Under the pieces are notes generated by a model that was given only the letters and a program-made list of their open reading frames with translations, was not told the origin of the DNA and did no database searches. Below are positions 15,960 to 25,500 of a stretch of DNA of 64,000 bases, piece by piece. Source of the stretch: GCA-2688775 sp035288865 (GTDB lineage: Archaea > Nanobdellota > Nanobdellia > Woesearchaeales > GW2011-AR4); contig DATDZA010000035.1 in NCBI GenBank assembly GCA_035288865.1, positions 1 through 64,000 on the forward strand, written 5' to 3'. Within the stretch, counting starts at the first letter, position 1. Every line of letters starts with the position of its first letter. Made by a program: the position numbers and the translations under genes.

Positions 15960-16673
15960 TTACTTCCTGCCGGTTCGTTTAGGTGCAATTTTCCCCACCT
16001 TTCTTCCGGGCGGAGAGTTTCTTGCTGACTGGGTTGGAATTCCCTTTGCGTGGGAGCTTCTTCCACCAAAAGGATGTGATAAAGAGTTCATTGATGTTCC
16101 AGAGACTATGGGCCACATTTTATTTTTGGCTTTCATCTTGTAAAATTTGGTTCCTGCTTTTAGGAACGGCTTTTCTGTTCTTCCTGAGCCGGCAACAATT
16201 CCTATAATGGCTCTGCATTCAGGCAGAAAAGTTTTTCTCTTGCTCGACGGCAGCTCAATAACAATTCCATCTTCCATCTTTGTGATTATCCTTGCGAAAG
16301 TGCCGCTTGACCTTACAAACTTGCCGCCGTCTCCGGGGCTGGATTCAATATTATAAATGGAAGTTCCTTCCGGTATGTTTTTCAGCGGCAAAACATTCCC
16401 TGACTTGACTTCAATCTCATTTCCAAACTGTATTCTGTCTCCCACCCTGATTCCTTCCGGAGCCTGAAGCAATCCAACTTCCCCGTTGCTGTACTTTAAT
16501 TCCATCAATGGCGCGCTGTGTCCCGGGCAGTGCAAAATATCCATAATATTAGCATGAAATATTGCTCCTTGTTCCTCAGATGTAAACCCCGCTTTTCCCT
16601 GATAGTTAAAACTAGGTGATCTATACCGCGGGCTTCCTTTTCCTCGCTTCTGCTGAATTAAGCTCTTTCCCAT
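15960..16673 (-). CDS. rpl2: Large-subunit ribosomal protein uL2
   Basis: 237 residues, normal archaeal length. GKSLIQQKRGKGSPRYRSPS opens the protein; the central OB/SH3 part and SGTSMNSLSHPFGGRSSHAK, with the conserved catalytic-site-proximal histidines, close it. It is needed for subunit joining and sits close to the peptidyl-transferase centre. It starts 10 nt behind uL23. Confidence 0.97.
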   Translation of the reverse strand: MGKSLIQQKRGKGSPRYRSPSFNYQGKAGFTSEEQGAIFHANIMDILHCPGHSAPLMELKYSNGEVGLLQAPEGIRVGDRIQFGNEIEVKSGNVLPLKNIPEGTSIYNIESSPGDGGKFVRSSGTFARIITKMEDGIVIELPSSKRKTFLPECRAIIGIVAGSGRTEKPFLKAGTKFYKMKAKNKMWPIVSGTSMNSLSHPFGGRSSHAKGIPTQSARNSPPGRKVGKIAPKRTGRK

Positions 16674-16683
16674 TGTTTATACC

Positions 16684-16989
16684 TTACATTAACCCAAGCT
16701 GGGTCGCTATGTCTATAGCCGGGTTTTTTGCCGAAAATTTAACATAAGCCCTTTTCTCACAATCCTGTGTTACGAGGGTCTTTACATCATCAACGGCTAC
16801 TTTAAACATTTCTTCTATTGCTTTCTTAATTTCTTTTTTCGTAGATTTGCTGTTAACTACAAAAATTAGCTTGTTCTCAGACTCCATAATCCTTATTGAT
16901 TTTTCTGTTGATAAAGGGTATTTGATTACTGTATAGGGATCCACTTTCAATGAATTTCCTTTTAATTGCTTATAGTTATTATTTGACAT
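16684..16989 (-). CDS. rpl23: Large-subunit ribosomal protein uL23
   Basis: 101 residues. The family core is VIKYPLSTEKSIRIMESENK followed by LIFVVNSKSTKKEIKKAIEE and KVDVKTL-like VDDVKTLVTQ. It forms the docking site for SRP and chaperones at the exit tunnel. The Met at 16989 is used; longer in-frame starts would run into uL4. About 20 extra N-terminal residues precede the conserved core. Confidence 0.95.
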   Translation of the reverse strand: MSNNNYKQLKGNSLKVDPYTVIKYPLSTEKSIRIMESENKLIFVVNSKSTKKEIKKAIEEMFKVAVDDVKTLVTQDCEKRAYVKFSAKNPAIDIATQLGLM

Positions 16990-17002
16990 GTTTAGTTTAA
17001 AA

Positions 17003-17809
17003 TTATTTGAATAGTTTTTCTTTCTCCAAAATATTAATTGCTGCCTGTGTCCATAATGTAAGCCTTCCGGCTTTACCTCCCGGTGCAAGCAGTTCGGCAT
17101 TCAGGCTTTTTACTTCCACAATATCCATCCCTGGAATGTTCGAAGCTGCTGTGATTAACTTGTCTTTTTTTGAAACAACAATTAATATCCCTTTTTTCTG
17201 GATATATTTCCTTCCCCTTAACTTTCCTTTTCCGGCCCTTACTTTTCTGCTTTCAACCCTTTCCAATTCATTTTCGAGTCCTAATTTTTTTAATGCGTCC
17301 AGTACTATTTTTGTCTTGTCGAACGATTCAAATTTATTATCTATGATAAAAGGATAATTATCTGGAATTGTGTGACCCCTTTCAGCAACAACTTCTTTTA
17401 CAACAGTTGCCGAGATTGCGCTTCTGATTGCCTTTGACCTTTCCTTTTCATTGATTTTGTGCCACCATATTTTTTCTGTTTTTGGTGGATGTGCACGACG
17501 TCCGCCTACGGTTCCCGGCATGAAAGCACCGACCCAGTTAAACCTTGTTCCGCTTCTGGTCATTATTTTTCTTGGAACCCTTGAGATTCCAATGCCGTAA
17601 GATCCCCTGTATTTTCTTCTTCGTCTTGAAAGTTTTGCAGAAGCCCTTTTTCCTGCAAGAGGGCTTGCTGCATAAGGCTGCCTTTTGTGGCTTTGAATAG
17701 CCAGCACCGCCCTTAATATTAAGTCAGGCCTTACGTCTTCTGCAAACTGCAGCGGCAGCTTGATTTCCCCTACCTTGATTTTTGTTGAATCTAAAATATC
17801 TAGTTTCAT
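17003..17809 (-). CDS. rpl4: Large-subunit ribosomal protein uL4
   Basis: 268 residues. The extended loop is seen at SPLAGKRASAKLSRRRRKYR and VGAFMPGTVGGRRAHPPKTE, which reach into the exit tunnel, and the Rossmann-like globular part at KFESFDKTKIVLDALKKLGL and VVSKKDKLITAASNIPGMDI. It is separated from uL3 by a 108-nt AT-rich spacer, the largest gap inside the operon. Confidence 0.96.
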   Translation of the reverse strand: MKLDILDSTKIKVGEIKLPLQFAEDVRPDLILRAVLAIQSHKRQPYAASPLAGKRASAKLSRRRRKYRGSYGIGISRVPRKIMTRSGTRFNWVGAFMPGTVGGRRAHPPKTEKIWWHKINEKERSKAIRSAISATVVKEVVAERGHTIPDNYPFIIDNKFESFDKTKIVLDALKKLGLENELERVESRKVRAGKGKLRGRKYIQKKGILIVVSKKDKLITAASNIPGMDIVEVKSLNAELLAPGGKAGRLTLWTQAAINILEKEKLFK

Positions 17810-17917
17810 TTTAGTTTTCTTGTAAACTTTTATTTTTTATATTATTGATGAATTTTTTCAATGGTTGTTTTGTTTGCCGTGGGTATCTACTTGATTCATT
17901 ATTTTAATAATAAAATT

Positions 17918-18889
17918 TTATCTCCCTTGTTTTGATTCCAGGCTGGTGTAAGTTATTTGCGGCGCATTTGGAACCCCTTTCTTTGGTTTAATGGCCTCTG
18001 TTAATCTAATAAATCTTTTTTGCGCGCCGCCCAAAGATCCTTTGACAAGAATGTATGAATTTTTAACAAGACCGTAATGCAGAAATCCCCCCTTAACATT
18101 AACTTCCTCAGTTTTGTTTCCAATTTTTAATACCCATTTATTGTATTCAGTTCTTAAATGATAACCCATCTTTCCTGCGTGTGCAGTTCTCCACATTAAA
18201 TGACCCTGGGCGCGCCATGCACCTAAAGAACCTGGATTACGCCTACTTTTTTCTGATTTATGGTGTCTTAATGTAACCCCAAATCTTCGGACGGGTCCCT
18301 GAAATCCCCTTCCCCTCGTAACTGAATGAATATCAAGCTGCTGGCCTTCCTTGAAAACTTCTGCAACTGCAATCTCTTTTCCTAATTTTTCTTTTGCATA
18401 AGCTAATTGCTGCTCTTTGCTTCCACCTAATGCAACTTCAAAAACTTCGGGTCTTTTCTTGCCAAATCCTGTTAATTTTGGTTGTGTTGCACACATTAAT
18501 CTTACAAAATCGAAATCGGTTGCTTCTTTTCCTTTTTTAATTGGCAGGTTAATTCTTCTTCCAAGCTCCTTATCAAGCGAATTGGCATACAACTCAGAAA
18601 CAAGACGAGAATCATCGCGGAATTTTTTATAAAATCTTATGGAGATTGCCTTTAGTGGCGGGCATTCAATGACTGTCGTCGGACAGAAAATTTCTGTGCC
18701 CTTTGTCAGAGAAGTTTGCCGGTTGTCGGTAATCATAACATGCGACATGCCGACTTTGTAGCCAGCAAACCCCAGCAGCTTTGCTTCCTTGTTGTTCGGC
18801 CAATGCCTTATCCGGGCAGTCTCTGTACTAGATCTGGCTCTCGGCCAAAACTGCATGCTTCCTGCTCTCGGTGACCTTGTTCTTGGCAT
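17918..18889 (-). CDS. rpl3: Large-subunit ribosomal protein uL3, first gene of the operon
   Basis: 323 residues, normal archaeal length. KLLGFAGYKVGMSHVMITD, HSVTRGRGFQGPVRRFGVTL and GSLGAWRAQGHLMWRTAHAG are the conserved uL3 stretches around the peptidyl-transferase contact. It is the promoter-proximal gene of a run that continues through uL15 and SecY. Upstream on the minus strand are AT-rich DNA and two short inverted repeats (AGAC/GTCT at about 18908-18921 and GCATT/AATGC at 18923-18937) in the expected promoter zone. It is transcribed away from the proposed origin. Confidence 0.96.
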   Translation of the reverse strand: MPRTRSPRAGSMQFWPRARSSTETARIRHWPNNKEAKLLGFAGYKVGMSHVMITDNRQTSLTKGTEIFCPTTVIECPPLKAISIRFYKKFRDDSRLVSELYANSLDKELGRRINLPIKKGKEATDFDFVRLMCATQPKLTGFGKKRPEVFEVALGGSKEQQLAYAKEKLGKEIAVAEVFKEGQQLDIHSVTRGRGFQGPVRRFGVTLRHHKSEKSRRNPGSLGAWRAQGHLMWRTAHAGKMGYHLRTEYNKWVLKIGNKTEEVNVKGGFLHYGLVKNSYILVKGSLGGAQKRFIRLTEAIKPKKGVPNAPQITYTSLESKQGR

Positions 18890-19510
18890 TTAATTTTAAT
18901 ACCACACAGACTAATTTGTCTATGCATTTATTCAATGCAAAAAAACCTTTTATTGAATGCCTTTTGTAGAAAACAGTTTTCAACTGTACTGAAAAGGCAG
19001 TCTTTTCAGGCTTGTTTTTGTATATGTTTAACTTTTAAATTAAACACTAAAATTATAGTTATTAGGAATAGTATGTGATTTATAAAGGTTGTGGAAAATA
19101 TAAAAGATTCGAAATTGGTTTTTTGGTATTATGGATTATTACAAGAGACTAAAATTTTGTATTTAAATTCTGGTTTCGGTACTTCTTTTGTGGGTGGGTT
19201 TCATCTCACATAAAAGTACCTGGAACCCATTTCGCTTTTGTTGACAACCGTAAGACCCGTTTCTTTTTTGTCTGGAAACACAACTTTTGTTTTGTTGTTT
19301 GTATTTGTGATTTTCGTGTGGTTTTGGGTTTTGTTGTTGGTACTAAATTAGTTTCTTTTTGTGTCTTTTTGTCACCAACACGAAATAACTGTGGGATATT
19401 TTACTCGTTTGCGGGTATTAGTAACAAAAAACCCGATTCCAGCAACAGTTAATTAAATTTTTACGACCAGTGTGTTTTTGTTGTTATATAGTAATAAAAA
19501 CACCACCACC

Positions 19511-19535
19511 TACCCCTTTCTTTCGATTGGAAACC
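19511..19535 (-). promoter_or_regulatory. ORB-like origin recognition box 1 (minus orientation)
   Basis: On the minus strand this reads TTTCCAATCGAAAGAAAGGG followed by GTA, close to the archaeal ORB pattern TTCCA, two or three bases, GGAAA, about four bases, GGGG. It shares 17 of 24 positions with box 2, including TTCCA, GAAA and the G run. It points away from the AT-rich stretch on its right. Confidence 0.65.
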
Positions 19536-19539
19536 CATT

Positions 19540-19654
19540 TAATTTTTGTTGTTGTTTTTTTATCTTGTTTTGTTTTTATTGTTATTTATTATTTTTTCTA
19601 TATAGTAAATAAATATATAATATAAAAAAAAGACAAAACAAACAATAAATAATA
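19540..19654. other. AT-rich stretch between the ORB-like boxes, candidate unwinding element
   Basis: About 115 bases that are nearly all A and T: T-rich with scattered G on the left (TTTGTTGTTGTTTTTTTATC), TATA-type DNA in the middle and A-rich with scattered C on the right (AAAAGACAAAACAAACAATA). The two halves are imperfect inverted copies. Position between two opposed ORB-like boxes is typical of a duplex unwinding element in archaeal origins. Confidence 0.6.
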
Positions 19655-19680
19655 GTTCCATAGGAAATGTAGGGGTGGGT
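19655..19680 (+). promoter_or_regulatory. ORB-like origin recognition box 2 (plus orientation)
   Basis: Reads GTTCCATAGGAAATGTAGGG followed by GTGGGT. It matches 16 of 20 positions of the ORB consensus known from Sulfolobus and euryarchaeal origins (TTCCA-S-TGGAAACGAAGGGG), including the dyad-like TTCCA/GGAA part and the G string. It lies 15 bases upstream of the orc1 TATA box and opposite to box 1. Confidence 0.7.
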
Positions 19681-19694
19681 TAAGTAAAGAAAAT

Positions 19695-19726
19695 GTTTAT
19701 ATACCTGTATTTCTTCTGGAACCCTT
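19695..19726 (+). promoter_or_regulatory. orc1/cdc6 promoter, leaderless
   Basis: TTTATATA at 19695-19702 ends 24 bases before the ATG, so transcription should begin at or within a few bases of the start codon. The sequence TTCTGGAACCC, which repeats the TGGAACCC motif of the origin region, lies between the TATA box and the start; Orc1 binding there could repress its own gene, but this is inference. Confidence 0.7.
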
Positions 19727-20932
19727 ATGGGAAGTGGGTTAGATACATTTTTCGAGGTGTTTTTAAAGAGGGACAGTGTTTTTTTTGATAAAAAGGTGCT
19801 GCAGTCATCTTATACACCAGAAACAATCCCTTACAGGGAAGAACAGACAAAACAAGTAGCTAATATAATAGCCCCTGCCCTAAGGGGAGATAAACCCTCT
19901 AATGTACTTGTTTATGGGAAAACCGGGACCGGAAAAACACTAACAATAAGACACACCACACAAAAACTTTCAGAAATAGCAGAAAGGGAAAACATTCCAC
20001 TCAAAGTAATATATATCAACTGCAAACTCAAAAGAAGCACGGACACAGAATATAGATTAATTGCCCAGCTCGCAAGGGAACTTGGGAAATCAATTCCCCC
20101 AACCGGGCTCCCAACGGAAGAAGTTTACAAAGCATTCTTTAAAGCACTCAACAAACAAAAACAAAATTATGTTTTGGTTTTGGACGAGATAGACCAACTT
20201 GTAAACAAAACTGGCGACAATGCACTTTACAACCTAACGAGATTAAATGAAGAAGACACAAAATCACAGATTTCTATTATAGGAATTTCAAATGATATAA
20301 TGTTTGTTGAAAACCTTGATCCAAGAGTCAGGTCCTCCTTGTCTGAAGAAGAAATTATTTTTCCACCATATAATGCTATACAAATTCAGGCAATCTTAAA
20401 ACAAAGATCAGAACTGGCATTCAACAAAGAGGTGCTTGAGCAAGGGGTTATTGAAAAATGCGCAGCTTATGCTGCAAGAGACCACGGCGACGCACGGAGG
20501 GCACTTGAATTATTAAGAGTTGCCGGCGAAGTTGCGGACAGAAAAAATTTCAAGAAAATTGGGATACCTCACATTGATGAGGCAGAGGAAAAAATTGATA
20601 GGGACAGGATAATCGACATTGCAACTACACAGCCAAAACAATATCAACTAGTACTTTACGCAATACTTGCCCTAAACCCAACAAATAATAAAAGTATGTT
20701 CACGGGGGAAGTTTACGAAATATATAAAACAATTTGCAACAAGATAAATATCAGCATTCTGACACAAAGGAGGGTATCGGACATAATATCTGAATTTGAT
20801 ATGCTGGGGATAGTGAATGCAAAAGTCATCTCCAAGGGAAGATATGGGAGGACTAGGGACATTTCAGTAGATATTCCGGAAAGCACTTTAGCTAAGCTAA
20901 AGGCAATTCTTGAAGACAATATTCATATTTAA
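19727..20932 (+). CDS. cdc6: Orc1/Cdc6 replication initiator
   Basis: 401 residues, full length. AAA+ ATPase: Walker A G64-KTGTGK-T71, Walker B VLVLDEIDQL with D153 and E154, sensor 1 in ISIIGISND, arginine-finger region DPRVRSSL and sensor 2 near HGDARRALELLR. The C-terminal 90 residues form the winged helix (TGEVYEIYKTICNKINISIL...RRVSDIISEFDMLGI) that binds ORB sites. It recognises the origin and loads MCM. It is the first gene right of the candidate origin and is followed by both polD genes, a replication cluster. Confidence 0.96.
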   Translation: MGSGLDTFFEVFLKRDSVFFDKKVLQSSYTPETIPYREEQTKQVANIIAPALRGDKPSNVLVYGKTGTGKTLTIRHTTQKLSEIAERENIPLKVIYINCKLKRSTDTEYRLIAQLARELGKSIPPTGLPTEEVYKAFFKALNKQKQNYVLVLDEIDQLVNKTGDNALYNLTRLNEEDTKSQISIIGISNDIMFVENLDPRVRSSLSEEEIIFPPYNAIQIQAILKQRSELAFNKEVLEQGVIEKCAAYAARDHGDARRALELLRVAGEVADRKNFKKIGIPHIDEAEEKIDRDRIIDIATTQPKQYQLVLYAILALNPTNNKSMFTGEVYEIYKTICNKINISILTQRRVSDIISEFDMLGIVNAKVISKGRYGRTRDISVDIPESTLAKLKAILEDNIHI

Positions 20933-20994
20933 TATTATAACTCCACAAATATCAAGCTGATTAGGGTGTATTAAAACTATAATTAAATAAAAAC

Positions 20995-21030
20995 AACCCA
21001 AACTAAAATTATACTATTTAACTTTGGGTT
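20995..21030. promoter_or_regulatory. Inverted repeat flanking the polD small-subunit TATA box
   Basis: AACCCAAA (20995-21002) and TTTGGGTT (21023-21030) are perfect inverted copies separated by 20 bases that include the AT-rich TATA-like TTATACT at about 21009-21015. The start codon of DP1 is at 21038. An operator at which a dimer would block TBP or polymerase is a reasonable inference. Confidence 0.45.
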
Positions 21031-21037
21031 TTGACAT

Positions 21038-22540
21038 ATGCAGCAAGAACTCGTTAGGAAGAAACGTGAAATAATAGATATTTTTCTGAAGAACGGAGTA
21101 CTGATAAGTTCAGAACTTTTGAAAGAAATAGAGAATGACGAGCAGGCAGATAAAGTATTCAGCCTGCTAAAAACAAAAAAAACTGAAGATTTAGCAGTGA
21201 CAGAAGAAGATTTAAATAAACTTTTTTCAAAACAAAAATCTGACCAGGCAACAGAATTAAAGCAGGAAAAATCAGCAATATCCAACGTCAAAATTATTAG
21301 TTCATACAAAGGAGACCCAAAAAAACGAGAGGCCGCGGATTTCGTTGATTATTTCAACATCCGGTACAAAGCAATCGAAAAAATTCTGAAACAGCACCAG
21401 GAATTAAAAAATACAGTATCAATAAGTAAAATAATTAATAAAAAAGACAAGGAAGCAATAGCCATCATAGGGATTGTGAGCAGCAAGCAAATAACAAAAA
21501 ATGGAAATCTGCTTTTGTTGCTGGAAGATCCGACCGGGCAAAGAAGAGTTTTGGTTAACAAGAACAAACCAACACTGTTCAACGAAGCAAAAGATATAGT
21601 TCTGGATGAAGTAATAGGCATTGTCGGTGTAAATGTGGATACTCTGATGTTTGCGAACAACGTTATATGGCCGGAAGTTCCGACGAGCAAGGAATTGATA
21701 AAAGCGCCGGAAGAAAAATATGCTATTTTCCTATCGGACCTGCATGTGGGCTCGTCAAAATTCCTGCCGGAAGATTTTGAAAAATTTTTGAAGTGGATAA
21801 ATTGTGATATGGGAAATGAGCAGCAAAGACACATAGCAAAAAATGTTGAATATATTTTTATTGCAGGAGACTTGGTTGACGGTGTCGGGATTTACCCAGG
21901 ACAGGACACCGAATTATTAATAAAAGATATCTATGAGCAATACAAAGCATGCGCCGAATATCTTAAACAAATTCCTTCACATATACCCTTAATAATCTGT
22001 CCGGGCAATCACGATGCACTGAGAATTTCGGAGCCGCAGCCGATTTTATCCAAAGAATATGCAAAACCGCTGCATGAAATGAATAACGTAATAATGGTTT
22101 CAAATCCCTCATTAGTCAATATAAATTCTTCAGAAAATTTTTCCGGTTTTGATGTGATGATGTACCACGGCTACTCTTTTGACCATTATGTCGCGGAAGT
22201 TGATTCGCTAAGAAACCAGGGCGGCTATGACCGGGTGGATTTAATAATGAAATTTTTGCTGAAGAGGAGGCATCTTGCACCGACCCATACATCAACTTTG
22301 TATGTTCCTGACACGAAAAAAGACCCGCTTGTAATAGAGAAAGTTCCAGATTTTTTCCTGAGCGGCCATATTCATAAATCTGCTACGGCAAATTATAGAA
22401 ATACAACTTTAATTTGTGGAAGCTGCTGGCAGGGCAAAACTTTGTTTCAGGAAAAAGTAGGCCACAATCCGGAACCGAGCCGAGTTCCAATAGTAAATCT
22501 ACAGACAAGAGATGTGAAAATATTAAAGTTTGGGCAGTAA
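21038..22540 (+). CDS. DNA polymerase D small subunit DP1 (3'-5' exonuclease)
   Basis: 500 residues. The N-terminal 110 residues are helical and bind partners; an OB-like domain lies at about 140-215 (IAIIGIVSSKQI); the C-terminal calcineurin-type phosphoesterase has SDLHVG (D234, H236), GDLVDGVG (D278), PGNHD (N324, H325), HGYS and GHIH (H444, H446), so all metal-binding motifs for Mre11-like 3'-5' proofreading are present. DP1 and DP2 make the replicative polymerase of most archaea outside the Crenarchaeota. Its stop is followed by one A and the DP2 ATG (TAAAATG). Confidence 0.96.
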   Translation: MQQELVRKKREIIDIFLKNGVLISSELLKEIENDEQADKVFSLLKTKKTEDLAVTEEDLNKLFSKQKSDQATELKQEKSAISNVKIISSYKGDPKKREAADFVDYFNIRYKAIEKILKQHQELKNTVSISKIINKKDKEAIAIIGIVSSKQITKNGNLLLLLEDPTGQRRVLVNKNKPTLFNEAKDIVLDEVIGIVGVNVDTLMFANNVIWPEVPTSKELIKAPEEKYAIFLSDLHVGSSKFLPEDFEKFLKWINCDMGNEQQRHIAKNVEYIFIAGDLVDGVGIYPGQDTELLIKDIYEQYKACAEYLKQIPSHIPLIICPGNHDALRISEPQPILSKEYAKPLHEMNNVIMVSNPSLVNINSSENFSGFDVMMYHGYSFDHYVAEVDSLRNQGGYDRVDLIMKFLLKRRHLAPTHTSTLYVPDTKKDPLVIEKVPDFFLSGHIHKSATANYRNTTLICGSCWQGKTLFQEKVGHNPEPSRVPIVNLQTRDVKILKFGQ

Positions 22541-22541
22541 A

Positions 22542-25500
22542 ATGGCAATTGACCAAAAATATTTTGAAAAAATAACCAAGCAGATTGATGAAACTTACAG
22601 AATAGCCAACGAGGCGAGGGCAAAGGGTTATGACCCGGAAGAAACCGTCGGTATCCCGCTTGCAAAAAACATGGCTGAAAGAGTTGAAGGGCTTGTTAGT
22701 GTTATGGCACCCCAAATAATAAACAAAGGAATCCCCCAGAGAATTAAGGAGCTGGAAATAAAATTTGGAAAACTTGACTGGAGGGTCGCGCTTTCTGTTT
22801 CACTTGAAGTGGCACAAGAAAAATTCTGCAAATTTACCACTCAAAAAGAAGCTATTGAAACAGGAATAAGAATAGGAATTGCATATCTCACTCTAGGGGT
22901 TGTTGCATCTCCGCTTGAAGGGTTTGTTGAGTTAAATATTAGAAAAAGGGCGGACGGAAAAGAATATTTTGCATTAATGTATGCAGGCCCAATCAGAAGC
23001 GCAGGCGGAACAGCGGGGGCTGTCAGTGTCGTTCTCGCAGATTACCTAAGGAAAAGTTTTGGCTTTGAAGCTTATGACCCGACTGAAAAAGAAATAAGGA
23101 GGATGGTCACGGAGCTTTATGATTATCACGAAAGAATTACAAATTTGCAGTATCTTCCGAGCGAAAAGGAAATCAGGTTCCTCGTCGGAAATCTGCCGGT
23201 CCAAATCGACGGGGACGCTTCAGAGGAAATTGAAGTATCAAATTACAAGGATATGGAAAGGATCGAATCAAACAGGATAAGAAGCGGACCTTGCCTTGTT
23301 CTTGGGGAGTGTGTTGCGCAGAAAGCTGTGAAAGTGTGGTCTCAGCTCAAAAAATGGGGAAATGATTTTGATCTTAATAACTGGGAATTCCTCCAGGAGT
23401 TTGCACACATACAAAAGGAAGTAAAGGCAAAGGAAAAATTTTCAAAAAAAGGGATAGTTCCAATTTTTACTTACATTCAGGATTTGGTCGCGGGCCGCCC
23501 GGTGCTTGGGCATCCCTCAGCTGTCGGCGGATTCAGATTAAGATACGGTAGGAGCAGGCTATCCGGATATTCCGCAACTTCAATCCACCCTGCAACTATG
23601 ATTGTTTTAAATAAGTATCTTGCAATAGGCACCCAGCTTAAAGTCGAGAGGCCTGGAAAAGCAACAGCCATAACAATCTGCGATTCAATCGAGGGACCGA
23701 TAGTCAAAATTAAAGATGGCAGCGTTATAATAATGGACACAGAGCAGAAAGCAAAGCAATATTCCAACTCAATAAAAGAAATATTATTTATGGGTGACAT
23801 ACTGATAAGCTATGGTGATTTTTTTAACAGGGCGCATACGCTTGCTCCGGCTGGTTATTGCGAGGAATGGTGGGAGCTCGAACTTGAAAAATCAGCTGAA
23901 GAATTATTTGGCTCGGCGAACATTTTAAAAATTGCTGAGATGACTAATATAGAAAAAACAATCTTGGAAAAATTAACAAAAAATTATCTTTCGGAAAAAC
24001 CAGATGCGTTTGTGGCGCTGACTTTAAGCGAGAAATTAAACATACCTCTTCATCCATACTACACGTATCACTGGAAAACAATTTCCAAAGAAAATTTTTT
24101 GGATTTGTTGGTCTGGATTGCCTCAGCGAAAATAGAATTTGAAGAAAATGACACCAATAAATTAATTCTACCTAAAAACGAGGTTGGCAAAAGAATTCTT
24201 GAGATTTTGGGTGTTCCGCACATTTTTGTTAACAATGAATTTACAATCCTTGAAAAAGATGAAGCGAAGGTTTTCTATAAAATATTTGACCTCGGAAATT
24301 CAAATTTTATAGAACAGTTTCAGAAATCTGAAATTGAAGATGTGCTGGAAATAATAAATTCAATATCCGATATTAAATTAAGGGACAAATCTGGAACATT
24401 CATCGGGGCAAGAATGGGGCGCCCGGAAAAAGCAAAAGTCAGAAAGATGGACGGCGAGCCACACACATTATTTCCAATCGGGAAGGAAGGTGGCAAGATG
24501 AGGTCGTTCCAAAGCGCCCTGGAAACAGGATTTGTGGAAGCGGAATTTCCATCTTACATTTGTATGAACTGCAAGCGTGAAACTGTTTTTGCAAAATGTG
24601 ACCAATGTGACTTAAAAACGAAGCTGATGCATTACTGCAAGATCTGCGGATATGTTGAGGGCACAAAATGCGTTCACGGCGAGACACATACCTATAAGGC
24701 GCAAAAAATAGATATAAACACTGTTTTTAAAAACGTTCTTAAAAAAATCGGCGCAGCGCAATACCCAGATTTAATAAAAGGCGTGAAGGGTACATCAAAC
24801 AAAAATCATGTTCCTGAACATTTTGCAAAAGGGATTATCCGGGCTAAATTTGACGTCCCGGTTAATAAGGATGGAACAACACGGTATGATATGACTCAGC
24901 TTCCAATAACACATTTTACGCCGAAAGAGATAGGCACGTCGGTTGAGGAAATTAGAAATTTAGGATATGAAAAAGATTTGTGGGGCAACGAGATTGTGGA
25001 TTCGGAGCAGGTCATTGAATTAAATCCGCAGGACTTGATATTACCAAAATGCGAAGATGCGCCTGAACCCGGGGCAGATAAAATACTTTACAGTGTTGGG
25101 CTTTTTATTGATGAGCTTTTGGTTTCTTTATACGGCATGAAAAAATTTTATAATTTTCAATCTGAAAAAGATTTGGTTGGGCAATTAGTTGTTGCACTTG
25201 CCCCCCACACTTCAGCAGGAATTGTCGGTAGAATTATCGGATTTTCAAAGACACAGGGATTTTTCGCGCATCCTTTGTTTCATGCCGCTACTAGGAGGGA
25301 TTGCGATGGTGACGAAGCTTCTGTCACTTTATTGATGGATGCCTTGCTGAATTTTTCAAAACAATTTCTGCCCAACACAAGAGGCGCAACGCAGGACGCG
25401 CCTTTGGTTTTGACGTCAATGCTAAATCCAACCGAAGTCGATGACATGGCATTTGATTTGGATATTGTATCGAGGTACCCGCTTGAGCTTTATGAGGCCA

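Larger units (their letters stand above)
18890..19726. other. Putative replication origin region (oriC), gene-free 837 bp
   Basis: This is the longest gene-free segment in the window, and transcription diverges from it (ribosomal operon left, orc1-polD right). About 19150-19500 is strongly G+T-rich on the plus strand, then comes an AT-only stretch. Two ORB-like boxes in opposite orientation bracket the AT stretch. A related shorter motif, TGGAACCC or TGGAAACCC, occurs at 19221, 19528 and 19717, twice followed by CATTT and TTTTGTTG. An inverted repeat (GGTACTT.../...AAGTACC, arms at 19178-19192 and 19207-19220) lies upstream. Placement beside orc1/cdc6 is the usual archaeal origin context. Origin activity is inferred. 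Confidence 0.75.

Noticed and set aside
19160..19220. Inverted repeat GGTACTT/AAGTACC as a third ORB
   Set aside because: It lacks the TTCCA...GGAAA core and G string; it is recorded only as a hairpin within the origin region.
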